Shown: positions 9,662 to 23,300, numbered from the stretch's first letter. The stretch: DNA of 64,000 nt from Undaria pinnatifida (GCA_012845835.1 JABAKD010000002.1:17011629-17075628); one strand, 5' to 3'. Program-made: numbers and translations. The notes: generated from the letters alone by a model not told the origin.

Positions 9662-10588
9662 CATATATTGGACAGAGTGATGCGTGTACGGCTAAACTTG
9701 CCAACGGCACTCGTACTGCACTTTGAGCTATCTGCTGTGGTTCTGGTTGCTACTAGTTGCTGCAGTATGTGCTAAAAGTTTCGCCCTTCGGCTACTGCTG
9801 CTGCACCTGATGTTGTGTGTTTGCCAATGTTGTCAGTTGGCGTTCATGCTCGTCGTACATACTGCTGTTCTCACCCAGTACGTACGGGTTTCCTCGTACC
9901 TCGACGGCACGACGACGAGCTCAAAACAGAAGGGAGGTGACATGAAATGGCGTGGACAATGGCCACATAGAAGCGAGCACAGCGGGATAGTTCGCTGCGA
10001 ATCAACCGCACTCGTTCATGCCTACAGCAGAGGCTGCCTGGATTGTCAGCGGCCGTGCTAAAGCCAGGGCCAAAGGCCGAAGAGACGGCTCTACCTGCTT
10101 GGTTTTGTCTCGAGATTCTGTTATATATATATTGGACAGAGTGATGCGTGTACGACTAAACTTGCCAACGGCACTCGTACTGCACTTTGAGCTATCTGCT
10201 GTGGTTCTGGTTGCTACTAGTTGCTGCAGTATGTGCTAGAAGTTTCGCCCTTCGGCTACTGCTGCTGCACCTGATGTTGTGTGTTTGCCAATGTTGTCAG
10301 TTGGCGTTCATGCTCGTCGTACATACTGCTGTTCTCACCCAGTACGTACGGGTTTCCTCGTACCTCGACGGCACGACGACGAGCTCAAAACAGAAGGGAG
10401 GTGACATGAAATGGCGTGGACAATGGCCACATAGAAGCGAGCACAGCGGGATAGTTCGCTGCGAATCAACCGCACTCGTTCATGCCTACAGCAGGGGCTG
10501 CCTGGAGTGTCAGCGGCCATGCTAAAGCCAGGGCCAAAGGCCGAAGAGACGGCTCTACCTGCTTGGTTTTGTCTCGAGATTCTGTTAC
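9662..10588 (+). repeat. 464-bp tandem duplication, two copies about 99% identical
   Basis: The two units repeat with an offset of exactly 464 bp (for example ATTGGACAGAG at 9667 and 10131). I count about five differences between them. Each unit has a 112-codon open frame (9723-10061, 10187-10525) with a hydrophobic N-terminal half but no ATG until about codon 30. Four of the differences fall in that frame: two are silent and two conservative (K/R, D/E). That is suggestive but too few to prove selection. Confidence 0.95.
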
Positions 10589-10723
10589 ATGAAAATATCA
10601 TGATTCCATGGTTTGGGAGTTATTTTGACACGAAATGTTTTGCCGTCGGTAATTTGTGTCGCGAAGTTGTTGGATTTCGTCGGTAACTTGTGTCACGTTT
10701 TAGGTGAACCCACACAAAAAAAA

Positions 10724-10879
10724 ATGAATTTCCAGCTGGCAAAACGAGAAGAAATTAAAGCAATAAAAAGGCCGGGCAAGAAACCAAACAAACTAGTAAA
10801 AAAGTACAGCAAAGGAACTTACGCTCGAGAGTATGCCACCGCAAAATTCCAAACATTATCACGTACCGTTTGGAAATGA
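10724..10879 (+). CDS. small Lys-rich open frame, 51 codons
   Basis: An ATG preceded by an A-rich leader (CACAAAAAAAAATG) opens a basic peptide with many Lys and Arg and ends in TGA at 10877-10879. No family is recognised. It could be a terminal exon (TTTTAG lies 22 bp upstream of the ATG region) or chance. Confidence 0.18.
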   Translation: MNFQLAKREEIKAIKRPGKKPNKLVKKYSKGTYAREYATAKFQTLSRTVWK

Positions 10880-10959
10880 TGCCAATTTTGTAAATCATTC
10901 AGGCGTTGCAGCCATTAAGATTCGACAATTTTTCCAAAATTCCTCCTCGACATGCGGTA

Positions 10960-11155
10960 TTTTTGCAACTTCTCGCTCGTCTCGTTCGGCACCCGTCCGC
11001 GTTCACGTCGATGTGCGGAACGGACACGGAAGGGCGAGGGGCGTTGGAGCCGCCCCCCGTAGGCGGCGCTCGAACCAAGCTATATTCGACCGAGAATTCC
11101 AGTTCCGCGAATCGCATACTTCGGCCAAGACGAAAAACTCCTGACCAAATACATG
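10960..11155 (-). repeat. dispersed repeat R3, copy 1
   Basis: Read on the minus strand, this matches 57575-57770 on the plus strand at roughly three quarters of positions. Shared blocks include GGCGGCTCCAACGCCCCTC and CGTTCCGCAC with TCGACGTGAACGCGGA. It is an old dispersed element of unknown class. Confidence 0.75.
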
Positions 11156-11174
11156 ACACCAAGGAATGATTTTA

Positions 11175-11341
11175 TATACACTGTAGTTGCAAGGGGAGTC
11201 GCCGACCTATATCCTTAATGAGGACACACAACCCGTAATACGCGCGATCGGAGTATCACACACAGCTTGAAAAGATGAGTTTCGACAAAACATTCGATCT
11301 CACAGCTGGAGTTTATTTTAATTTTTATAACATTTATATCT
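11175..11341 (-). repeat. dispersed repeat R2, 5' fragment
   Basis: On the minus strand it starts with an AT-rich leader (TATAAAAATTAAAATAAA), then CTCCAGCTGTGAGATCGAAT, and continues through the conserved block to the region near GGCGACTCCCCTTGCAAC. Only the first 150 bp of the R2 family are present; compare 19640-20735, 29105-29745 and 42480-43000. Confidence 0.85.
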
Positions 11342-11651
11342 CAAAAACGGCGTGCAGACATTATGACTTTGTGCGTAAAAACGATGAAGATACGTTATTT
11401 CCATCAAATGACTTGTTTTTAGCACATGATTCAGTTTTTTGCTAGATTATGCTTACGCTGAACATAGGCAAGTCAGATCTTCGATTTTTTTCGCGAAACA
11501 ATTACAGATATGCCTAGGAGTACCTCCAACCGGTTCGTGCAAATGAGTCGCAATTATTTTTTCGCCCCCGCATCGGAAAAAAAAGCCTGATAATTATTGA
11601 AAAAATGGAATGCCTGGCATTGGTCGATACAGCATTTGCTCCTAGAGACAG

Positions 11652-12020
11652 TGTTAAGGAATTAGTGGGGTATTAGCCCGTTTGACCACTTGCACAGGTT
11701 GACCAACAGCTTACCCAAACTAAGCCTTATAACACTCTCCCCCCCTGAAACGGCGGGATAGCAGGTCGGCCGGATATACGGCGGACCTCTGTCAATATCC
11801 AAGCCGTTTCATTTCCTGGGGATACCAGGGAGAGTATTTTTCAAGTTCGACATGGGAAAATCTGAAAAGTTTATTGTTGTGGATGGTGGGGATCGAACCC
11901 ACGACCCAAAAACCCATGGTCTGTCGACGACGCCATTTGTTAAGGAATTTGTGGGGTATTAGTCCGTTTGACCACTTGCACAGGTTAACCAACAGCTTAC
12001 CCAAACTAAGCCTTATAACA
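11652..12020 (-). mobile_element. TRIM, copy 2
   Basis: Two 83-bp direct repeats (11652-11734, 11938-12020) flank a 203-bp interior. Minus-strand ends are TGTTATAAGG...CCTTAACA. The interior begins AATGGCGTCGTCGACAG, with TGG as in a primer-binding site, and ends in a GGGGGGGAGAG polypurine tract. The flanking 4-bp duplication is ACAG. It is the same family as 4779-5153, and the two copies differ by scattered substitutions. The T-arm-like stretch GTGGGTTCGATCCCCAC is conserved. Confidence 0.85.
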
Positions 12021-15000
12021 ACAGGCCGAGGCTGTTAACCCCCCCCCGACCATGGCACCCTCTTCCACTGGTTATGGGGGTTGGTGGGATACCAAAAGAA
12101 TATTCTCCCTTTGACTAGATATTGCGAGCGACGTTCGTGGGGGAGAGAATTTCGGGCTTTGAACTTGTCCCAGCCTGTATTGAGATAAGGTTCGCGCCAT
12201 TCAAAGGATATTCATTCACGCAAAAAAAATAACATTCAAAACACGCAAACGTGATGCAAATATACCGGGCAATTCCCCAATTGACAATTGAGGAGCCCCG
12301 TCAATCAAAGATATTTTAGGCGCAAAAGCCCCCCCGTGCTGTGGCACGACCCGCCTTTGATGCAAGATCTCAATTGCAACAAAACAACGAAATTCTGGCA
12401 CACCGAACACATATAATACCCCACAAGATATCCCAAGAACAGCGAGTTGTTCGAATTGTACACCGACTTTCGCGCATGTACAATTTCACAAGCACAGCCT
12501 CCGAGCGTTGAGAACAGGACCCAACGCACGAGCATCAATGTCAGGCAATAACCTGGACATGGAGCGGGGAAGAAGGGGGTATTAGGTGACCCAAGGCTAT
12601 GGCAGAGCTCACGATCTGGGCTATACAAATATACCTATAAAAGCTAATAATACCGGGTACTCAACACATGACGCCGCCCTCTCCTTCTTGATGTGCAAAA
12701 CATATAAAAAAACGCTTTATACTTCTGGTGTCCGTCACTTGCGGCGAAAACATGTCAAGGGCGATTGCACGCGGCGCCAAATACCAAGTACACCCACCAA
12801 CTACGCAAAAACACCACCCACCGGCATCAACGCTCCTCGCCTGGCTGTTTTCCTGTTTTCACACCTTTTGCGCATATGAGTGCTTGCGCTCTTTCCTATA
12901 TACCTTGAATAATCGAATACCCTATAATACCGCGTGTACATACAGTTATGTACGTTTTACTCTACAAAACGAGTTATTTATTTTCGATGTGGTTGCAGCA
13001 TGTCAAGTGTGGTAAACTAAATTCTCTCGTAGTACCTCCGTTCGTTCTCTATCATACACCAGGGCGCCTGAGCCTGCTTCTCTTTGCCGAGGCTCCCTTC
13101 CTGCGTGATTTCTTCCCTCTCCCGCACAAAAACACGCCTTGTTCGCTCAGCTGAGTTATGTAGCCTCGCGAACCTAACCTACTAGGGTTCCAACGATGTA
13201 CCCAAACATTCTGGCGTCGGAGCGTGCTCGTGTTGGTTTGCTGCGCTCCCTGCTACGTGAAAAATCACTTTCCCATTGAGATTTCCTCTACCACACCTGA
13301 TCTACCGTACGTGTTTATCTTTCACCTATCTATCTACGGTCATATACCACACAACATGTAGCCCTCATCGATCAAGACATAACACCATGCTAATTGATAT
13401 AGACCCCGCAAATCAAGTCGGACACTTCCCTAGACACTTCGCAAGTTCTTGCCTTGCTTGCGCTCTACTCCTTTTCTACGAGCGACACTTCAGAATGACC
13501 TAAAGAAGCATGCCACATGGCACAATTTCTCCACGTTCCTATCTTCAAGCAAGCCTATATTTCCCCACACGACTCTGCCATGGCATTGAGGCGAGACACG
13601 CGTTGCTAGTTTGCCCGCCTTCTAGCTGTGGACTAGCGCGTGCGCGTGCCGATCACCCTACGCTGGTAATGTCTAGGGTCCATTCTTTGTACGGACCAGT
13701 TAAAGGCCGTATCTCAGATGGACATTTGGACGCTAACATCGCGCGCGCGTTTCCAAATTCGATATGTTCCCCATCAATCGTACTGTAGTACAAAGAATCA
13801 ACATACCAAAGGCGTTTTTTCATCAGGGTCTCTGCTTCGACTCCACCCTCGTAGGAGGGATTTTCTTTCTTCCTGGTTCATAGAGTACAGCGTATTCATC
13901 CATCGTGGATAACCCACGCACACTCATAAGGAGGACTTGACACATGGTTTGGTGCAGCTCCTGTCTCAAAGTGCGCTCGTACCGCACAAGCTGTCACACT
14001 CACCACCTAACGACTGCTTGGCATGCGTCTCAAAAACGGATCGCTCTCCTCTCGTAGCAACGTATTTCGCGTAAAACAACATCGAACCCATAATATACTC
14101 TCCGAAGTTAACCGGGACTCCTACCACGTAATAACCGAAACGCCATGCTGGCCAATGCAACGTCGCAGCGCTTAAATGCCCCAAAGTGTACCATAATCTA
14201 CTAACGCTCCGACGGACTACACATGCACTAAGGTTGGCGGGGGGCTCAGCACGGTAGGTAAAGTGCAACGTCACTCATAAGAGACCGCGATGATAATATC
14301 CTCTCGAATATATCAATGTTCTCCCCCCGCTCTCACTCACCCGCCCCCCCCCTCATCGTTTTCCGATACGTAGGGACACCACCGGTTTTGCCCCCACGCA
14401 TGCATACGTTCGGCCGCCTAATAACAACTCAACTTCTCGGTCGCCCCATCCAATCCACTCGGACGGACGATGTCCACACTTGTAAACTGAAACGGAGACG
14501 TTATTCACCACAAACCAACATGGTGTCCACATTTACTGTAAAAACGGGCACCTTATCCGCACCACGAAGAAAAGCTCCACGCTTTTGAAAAGGCCCTGGT
14601 ACAGCGTACCTGACAAACAAAACAGGCCAGCTCATCTCTCGATCGACTCGTCCAATTCCATTTGACGGGGATCTTTATCCAAAAAGCACAACCGTGCGAC
14701 ACACGTCATCACACTATATCACCGTTGTTCTCCCCAGGCCCGCGTGGGAGCTAACCAGCAGTTAAGCGGCCAGTCTCTCGACGACCCTTCCTTTGCCCTC
14801 GGTAACCAAAATGGATAAACCAATTTCTTGGTGGCCCCGTTCGATCCAATTGAACGGGGCTGCCCCCAGCTCGGAAGTACTACGTTAACGTTGGTAGGAA
14901 GGACGTATCGTAGTTCCCACGATATATCACATGTACGATTCAGCAACCGACCCGTTTCTCTTTATGGCTCTAGCGTTACTGTGTTAATGCACCATCCCCG

Positions 15001-16090
15001 AAATAAAGCCAGCCGCCTGCAGCAACACTGTACTAACTGGGGTGTACAGTTAGCTCTCGAGTACGAGAGATTACTGCTACCCTACAAGCACAGCCATACG
15101 ACCACTGTGTAGGGGTGTCTTCAGAAAAAAGTCTCCAGGCGACCTACCGTCACCCTTTAACATACCCCAGATATTCTCATCTCAGAATAGATCGTGGAAT
15201 CGGACGCGGTGCTCTTGGAGGACACTGCTATGTCAAGTTACTGCCGTCAGATCAAAAACTACCGTCCAAATAAATTCGCTCAGGTTGCAGCTAGTTGCCG
15301 CCTGTCAACGCTATTCTCGTTCGCAGTGCCAACACCACGAGTCGAGGGGAGACATAACATTGAAATCGAACGTACATATATATTAGACCATTTAGCCTTC
15401 TCATGGATCAGCGGTCTTGCCACGTAAAAAAGCCCCCCATATGTAAAAATATAGCCGTGCATCTCGCCGTAGGCTACAAACCATCGGCAGCTGAACAATA
15501 CTACCACATGGACGAGGTTCCTTTGGTGATGGTACCGGTCTTGGAAGCACCTGGTCCCCAAGCAAGCGTAGGGCGCGGTGGGATACCGGTGACGTCCCTG
15601 ATCACCGGAAAAACCTCATCGTACTTGAAATTGATGAGTACCACGCGAACATGACAAGATCGGAATAACGGGGGGAGACGGGGACAGCCGGGGGGCACTG
15701 TTTAACTTGAGAGAAGCGGGAGACACGTGTGCCGATAAATGTTATCACCGGGGGGTGCTACGGTATGGGTAGCCCTGCCAGTAAAGTTTACGAGGCCCCT
15801 CTCGTAGGGAACTCTATACTCCCCTCAACAGCCGACTATGATAAAAGTTGTGTGCTAAGCCCGGTACACAACCCCATGGCCTAGGTATCTAACGGCTAGT
15901 TTTGGAACATACACAACGGATCCAAAGTCCACAGATTATGGGTACTGTTGTAGCCCCTTAGTTGAGCGAGAAAACTCTGGCTCAAAAGGGCCCAACCCCT
16001 ACCGCAAAACGGATATACCATTATCGAGGACAACATCCGTCAACTTATTCTGTGTGGGTCGCGTCTCCGTATGCGCGAAATCTACCTTCG
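12021..16090. other. 4-kb stretch without recognised genes
   Basis: I see only short open frames without domains. A minus-strand frame at 13966-14274 reads smoothly and ends next to a GTGAGT at 14000-13995, but it has no ATG and no partner exon. I saw no strong repeats. Confidence 0.5.
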
Positions 16091-16096
16091 TTTTTA

Positions 16097-16330
16097 TTTA
16101 ATTTAAATGTACACTACAACAGCTGTGACATCGAGGATTTCGTCGAAACTCATATTTGCTGTGTGTGATACTCCTGTCGCGCGCTGTTTTGGGGTGCGTA
16201 TGTCCTCGTGAAGGGTATAGGCCAGTGACTCCCCTTATTGCTAGCTAGTACCAGGGCCAACAGGGTGATGCAATAACATTCAGTGTTTAATGGTTTAATC
16301 ACTCTGCGCACGGAACCCTATAAAACTCGT
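16097..16330 (+). repeat. dispersed repeat R2, diverged copy
   Basis: It keeps ACAGCTGTGACATCGAGGAT, the GACTCCCCTT block, the CAACAGGGTGAT block and the CTATAAAACTCGTTTTTAG block in family order, with more substitutions than the other copies. It lacks the G-run array. Confidence 0.75.
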
Positions 16331-17325
16331 TTTTAGACGGTATATTATGAAGGCTGCGGAATGCACCAGCTGTTCATATACCTGGTAGTATATCATAAAT
16401 AAAACCATGAGGAAAGGGGGGGGTAAACATTGTGCAGTTTGCTAAATGAATAGGAGCTACCAGACGAACGGTGCGAGATCCAAAGAGAATATTGTGATCA
16501 AGTACTTGGTGTTGTTTTATTATGTTACTGTAAATGAGTTCAGATTTCGCTGTAAGAATTAATTATATAATGGTGTTCATGGCATGTTGTTGTTGATGTT
16601 TCTGCATGTATCACACCAGGGTTTACAGCGGGGTGATTTTTGTGTACGGGATCTAACCCGTTTTTAACGAGGCCAATACCTAACAGATAGATAGATGCGG
16701 AAGTCCTCAGCATTTTAGATCATAAAATCAAAACGTACAAGTATGGGGAAGGAGAACTTGGAAAAGATTGGCGGAAAGTCACGGGAAACAGGTATTAGTG
16801 CCTTACAGAAGGGTGTTCGATTTTTATCGAAATGGCATTTAAGCTACGTTATCGGAGGAAAAATGAAAAATATGGTTGTATTACCGGTGAGCGGGTGAGA
16901 GGTGGGGGGTGAATGGAATTTGAAGATCGTATAATGAGTACTATTAGGAACTGGTGCATGGATGGCTCGAACGGCAAATATAGTTTATGGGAATCATCTA
17001 TCACTGGGTATTGTTCATTAATCTCGGTGGTTTTTTGTTCTGGTAGATAATCAATTGTCAAGGTAATGGTATGCATTTCGAACTGCTGTTATGAATGCTA
17101 ATAAAAGACGTATCACATGCTTGCACCCCCTTAGAACACCGCGTTTTTTTTTGTAATATGCGTGTTTGTTGTCTTCACGTTGAACTACTTTACTTTATTC
17201 GGCATGCGAAGGGGATGGTGCACCAATGCAAGACTCAATGTACATTTTTTTTTCAACTGTTGTTGGAGCGTTAAAGTTCTCGTGGCCTTATATTATGTTC
17301 TTGTTAGAGTATTGTCCCTTGCTTG
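16331..17325. other. AT-rich downstream flank of CCCH gene A
   Basis: No gene is recognised. The last 200 bp hold the likely 3' untranslated region of the minus-strand gene ending at 17326. An ATAATATAAGG stretch lies about 50 bp beyond its stop, but no AATAAA. Confidence 0.4.
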
Positions 17326-20300
17326 TCAACAGCACGCCATAACGCTATTTCCGCCTGTCTGTCCCACCTTAGGAGAAGGAGTGAGGGGCTTCTGACCGCG
17401 GAAGATGGGTTGCCATTCGTTGTTCACCGAGGCCATGGTTGGTTCACGGCCAGTATTAGGCCTGCCGGTGTTCAGCGTGGTCGTGGTCGATTCACGGCCA
17501 GCATGCGGCATGGTGCGGGTACTCTCCGACAAATACCGCGGGCTGAGGCAAATGATACAAGACAGTGTAACCGGTCGAACACGAAAGAGAAGGCGTACAC
17601 AGACACGAAGATCGATGTGAAAATGGCGCGGAAACATGCAATGCTCCTATTATTATATGGCTTGGGGGTGCTTAATGCATCGTTAAAGCGTCCTAAATCT
17701 GGCAGACATACCGGTATACAGTGTTATGGCCACGACTAAGACCATTCCTACCTAACCTGTGCAAGTGCTGCTCCCTATTCCTTAACCAGGACCACGAGTG
17801 GTCTGCTTAATTGGTGGGAGGCTCCAAAAACGGGAGCATCGGCATGATTGGCCTCTCGTTTTGTTTTTGGATCTATGTACAAGCAAGCTTCGAACTTCTG
17901 AAAAATGGAGCCGTCGCGTTGCTAGCCCTTCGAGAGTCAATGCACGGATCTAAGACTTGCACACAAACACCGACCAGCTGACTGAACGGCGACCCAATCG
18001 TCTTGCCTTCTCGTAGTTTGCTTAATTAATCGATGTATCGATGTGTTTTTCAAGTTTGGAGGCTATTTTCCTGGCTCTAAAATATTGGGCCTACCACGTA
18101 GTGAAGCTTCCACCATAAGCTCACAAGCACATGACATAATAGGAATATCGCTGCACTCACTCGTTGCTTCGCAAAACACGAGACAAGCGGGGCACTTCCA
18201 CCGTGTCCAGCCTTTTCTTTGAGCTAGAATCCTCCGCCGATGCAACCGGAAACTCGCACCACGGCGTGGTGGACCTCTCTGGGATCCGTCTGGTCTTGGC
18301 AATCTCCAGCAATGTCGACACCATTCCAGGCGCGGTACCATCTTCATCAAGCCTCTGTTGCATTGTGAGGTTGGCACGACCAGCCCCCATCGCTGCCTGT
18401 TTCTTATCGTCACAGAACGAAGTTGAAGCGTCTCCCAAGTGAGGTGCATCGTACCTGACCGGATCCCAATCGACGGTGTTACCAGCTGTCACGGGGGCAA
18501 CAGAAGCCGAGGAAGCAGGCCTACCAGCCGGTGACCGTCTCGGCGGGATTGAGGCGGAGCGGTGGCTGGCTCGGCGTGTCTGGAAGTAGGAGAAATCTGC
18601 AGGACATAGTTGTTCAAACGTATCATGACACAGAATACGGTGAGGAGGGGTGTCATCGAAATGCCCGAAATAACCAAAGTGAAATATGGTATACAGCCAC
18701 ATGTGGTAGCGGTTTCCTGCTATTTAATTTGCTACAAACAAGCGCTATTTCGTCAGAAAGGACGGGCCATGGCTAGAAAAACAAAGAGGCCGCCCACCCA
18801 AATATTGCTTTTGTGCTGTTTGAGCGATGACAATACTAATAAGCACTACCACACACTCGTCAAGTCTGCTTGGGTTTAGAAAAAACTCGAAGATAGTTCC
18901 AAGTATAGCACCTGTTATGGTACGGCATTGGAAGGCCGGTAAATACCTCAAGAATAAGTAATTGGTCGTTTTTGTATGATAATTAATGGTGTTTTGTATT
19001 GGGATAATCATGAAATTAGACGGATGAAAGCCCCTTTTATTGTTAGATGCCACCCGGCTGGTGAGACTGATTATCTACTACGTCTTCAGAGGCTAAAACA
19101 AAGCGATATATACTTACCAAGGACTAGCTTAATATGGAGACTTGTCTGGGGGTACTGCCCCTCCGCTCATGCACTTCACAAATGGCATCGCCGGCAGGAC
19201 TAAAAAGCAAACCTGTGCCATGTTTGAGGGGAGCGGCGTGTGGAGCGCGTACCCCCATTGACGCATTTATGCCGCGGCTGAAAGGAACGGCGCTGGAAGC
19301 GCGGATTCCCTTCGCCGAAGTCGGATCATCGACGAAAGGAACGCACGCTTCGTTATGTAACAGTGGGTAGACAAAAATCGTCCGTGCTTCCGCGCCGAGG
19401 TGATTGTTGGTACCGCGTAAACGGACAATAACGTCGCACATATTGCCTGCACAAGCATGGGACCGACTATCCACCTATGTTATCGGGGCTTCGGTACCAC
19501 CGGACTTTAGTACGCCAGTCCCATTCACATAATATGCTGACGTGAGGCCTTGGGTAGTGGTTTACGTGGACCTCGGCACTGCTTCGTTATGTTGGTATTA
19601 ATATGCTGCGCGAAAAGGTGGTGGACACTCATATGCTGGACACTGCAAGCATATATCATAAAAAATGAAAATACACTCCAGCTGTGAGATCGAAGATTTC
19701 GTCGAAACTCATCTTTGCAAGCTGTGTGTGATACTCCGATCGCGCGCATTACGAGTTGTGTGTCCTCATTAAGGATATAGGTCGGCGACTCCCCTTACAA
19801 CTACAGTGTAGCTATCAGGGTCAACAGGGTGATTTTAGTCAGTCTGTGCGCGAAAACTATAAAACCCGTTTCTGAGGGGGACAAAATCTGACAGCTGTGA
19901 AGGGAAATGTATCCTTTTATCAAGTGAATCTTGTAAGTCGAATAACCGGTGAGGGGAGGGCGGAGTTTTGAAGGACGTGGGGGCCTGGTTTTGATCAAAA
20001 GCGAGCGGGTTTGGGGGGGGGGGGGGAAAGGGGGGGCAATTTGTGCATGTAAGCTATAAATCCTTTCGAGGGGATAAATCTGACGGTTTTGGCACCAGTT
20101 TATTATTGGGGGGGGGGGGGGGGGGGGGGAGGGTTGGGGCGGGGGGGGGGAGCGTGTGGAGCAGCTCAATATGTGCGCGGAAACTATACATTATTTTGAG
20201 GGAGTAAATGTGACGGTTTTGGAAATAATGCATCAGTTTATCATGTATATCCTGGGGTAAGTCGTACAATCAGTGAGTAAAGAGAGGGTGGAGTGTTCGA

Positions 20301-23300
20301 GGGGGTGGAGTTGGGATGGGTTGGGGGGGGGGGGGGGGGGAGGGGGGGGGGGGAGGGGGGGGGAGGGGGGGGGGGAGGGGGGGGGGGGAGGGAGGGGGGG
20401 GGGAGGGGGGGGGGGGGAAGGGGGCGGGGGGGGGGGGGGGGGGGGTAAGGAAGGGCTTTAGGTGAGGGGTTTGTTGTACGTGTGGTGCTAGGTCTAGGCG
20501 ATGGTGCGGGTGATGGGGAAGAAGGGGGCGTTCGAGGCGGGGGGGGGGGGGGGGGGGACAGCGGCATGGATGGCTCTCGAAAGATAATATCCTGTGCGTG
20601 AAGTGTTCATTAATCTGGCGGATTTCGATATTTGGTGGGGCGTTTGAGTAAGGGAGAGCAAGAGGGGGGGGGGGGGGGGGGGAGATTTTTAAGAGGTTTA
20701 GGTCACAAATAATATTCAAATACACTTCGGCTGTGAGATCAAAGATATGTAGCAGCTTGTTATACGCGTGGTGCTAGGTCGAGGCGATCGTGCAGGTGGT
20801 TGGAAAAGAGGGGGCGTTGGAGGGGAGGGGGGGGGGGGGGGGGGGGAAGAATTGAAAACTACGTCATGGATGGTCAGAAAGATAATGACGTGATATCAAC
20901 TGCGTATAGGTGTTTATTACTCAGGCCGATAGCATATATATGCGGACAGCAGAGCATAGGTTGCATTGAAAATAACGCGTGCAGTGCTATTATTACATTG
21001 ATACACTCACCACAGGTCCTCGGCACGATGTCGTGCCTTGACTCATACACGACGTCGGAGCGAGGACGAGAGCTCTCGCCAGAGCAATAACCCGCTTCCA
21101 CCAGTTCGCGGTACTGGTTGCCCTGCATACGTGACGGGTCGTTGCCGGCGCCGTCGTAGCTGCCGCCTCGAGCGATTTTTGCCCATGTTTCACGTCCGCG
21201 GATGCTGCCCCTCACCTCAGCCTCGGTGGCGGCAGTTGCGTGTACGACGTGCTTCGAGCTGATGGATTTGGTGTTGGCTTCGTCGAAAGCATGGCGAGGC
21301 ACCTTTCCGCTAACAATGGCTCTGGTGTTGACGCTGCCGAACACGCGGCGTGGGACTTCTTCGTCTGCCTTGTACTTGCGGCCGTTCGCCTCAGCACGTC
21401 CCAAGGCGGTGCCTTGCAGTATGGTGTTCGGAGATTCCCAAAGGGAGAAGTTGCCCCTGGACTTGTCCCCCCTGAACACACATGGGCATTGTGAGTCAAG
21501 TTATTGGCCAGTCAGGGGGACGAGGTGTCGAGTCCGTGCATCCGTTCAACTTTGCACACTTCGTATTATACACACCCCGGGCACGCATACAAAGTTATAA
21601 TATCGACGCAAGCGAGGGGCGCGAAATGCAAGGTATAGGCAGATAGAGACGCATGCTGCTGTAGAGCTGCACCTCTAAAATGATATCAGGTACTCTTCAC
21701 TTGAGGAACTCAACACTCCCCCCCAATTCCTTATTCCTGGGAAAATGACCGTGGAACCCGTAAACGATCCCATGGTCTAGGTATTGTGTGTACATCGAAT
21801 CATGTTGGAAGACACCAAAGCTACTGCAGTTGTTCAGTGATGTAGAGTAGTTCGTTCGTTAGGAAGCTCGTCCAGGCAGAACAAATGAAGCCGACAGTGA
21901 TCTGCCCCTCTTATAGCTGGCGTCAATACGTACGTGTGAGCGGCGTGCTTGTTGGAGCTTGTCTGTTGCGAGTCCAGCCGTAGGCAGTTCATGGACAGGT
22001 GCAGCTGGAAAACAACAAAGGCGCATCACAGGACAGGCGAAGGAAGAGTCTAGGCGACACCACGGAGAATAGCGTGTTTGACACGTTCATGTACGATCTT
22101 CATCCTAGATTTGGATCAAAACCTTAAGCATCGCTGATTGTGCTGCCTGTCTTATCACAGCACTTCACGTAAGCTACAACAGCTGCACATTAGCGCACAC
22201 GGCGATTCGAGTCAATTGGCCAACTTTTCTTTTGGAAGAAGAGAGTTGAAGTACGTCATGCTTGTATATGTGCGTCCCTGCTCCACCTACTGTAGTGTAA
22301 ATCAATTGGATCTTAGCCAATAATGGAGTAGAAGGCCGCTGACGGTAACAACCTCTCACGAGTTGAGCTGGAATGAAAAAAAGGGATGCTAAAAAAAAAT
22401 GATGTTTGATATGTATGTCCAGTAGCACTGGACGCAAGCTTTAAAATGCACCTACGATGAGTCGGTTCAATCGGCAATAATTTCTTCTGAAACATAGAAG
22501 ACATAGTTGCACCCACGTCATCCATGGCGTAAGAAGGTGCCGACTTGTCCAGTAGAAACTCATCGAGGCCACTGTCGTTGCTGCGAGGGGCGCGGTAGTA
22601 CTCGATCATGTCGCTCGGTAAGAGTCGCGACTTGTCCGAGCTGCACACTGTGCGGTCGCGGCAGGCGGTGCACCTTAGCAGCAGAGGGAAAAAGAAAGGG
22701 AGGGAAAACACGGGTGGGTAAGATGTCTGTGATGGGCTTACTCAACACCGGGCGCGGGGGTGTGGGTATACGTGAGAGGACTATGTTCATAACAAGGGGA
22801 GCATGACGCATGCTGAAGGACAGGTGCATTTTTTTTTTGTGAACCCCCACTTACTTGGGGAGCTCGATACGTCATACAAACAACACTGTTTTTGAGCAAA
22901 GCTGTACGCTTAACCAGATAAGCAACAATCTGTCATGTAAGTAAATAAACGAACATGTATGTACAAAACAAAACCTAGATTTCAACGGTATTGGGTACTT
23001 CCTCAGTTGACTATTAACATTGACAGTATCATGCCGTCAATCAGAAACAATTGGCCCAAAAGTGGTATACCCTGGTATCACTGTTGTGGCACGCGTTGTT
23101 GGTGAGGCGCTCCCGGGTGTTTGTTACGGGTCTCATGGAGCCTCAATCCAGTAATATTGCCGTACCGGGCCTCGCAGCGAGCGATGACCCCCGGTATTGT
23201 TCTTCTATATGTTTCACGGACCAATACTTGCACGCCCCATATTATTGTGTTTTTCTGGACCGTGCCCGCATGTTCATATATCGGAGCAACGAGACGTGCA

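Noticed and set aside
9723-10525. Pair of 112-codon frames in the 464-bp duplication as genes
   Set aside because: They begin with a non-ATG codon, have no Met until about residue 30, and show no domain.
13966-14274. Minus-strand hydrophobic frame with a nearby GTGAGT
   Set aside because: No ATG, no acceptor partner and no recognisable domain.
18580-18702. Upstream extension of gene A exon 9 to an ATG
   Set aside because: The extra part is low complexity and leaves the exon out of phase with exon 8; the acceptor at 18488-18486 is better.
20241-20725. Long Pro-rich or Gly-rich open frames
   Set aside because: They are translations of G/C homopolymer arrays in repeat R2; both strands are open for the same reason.
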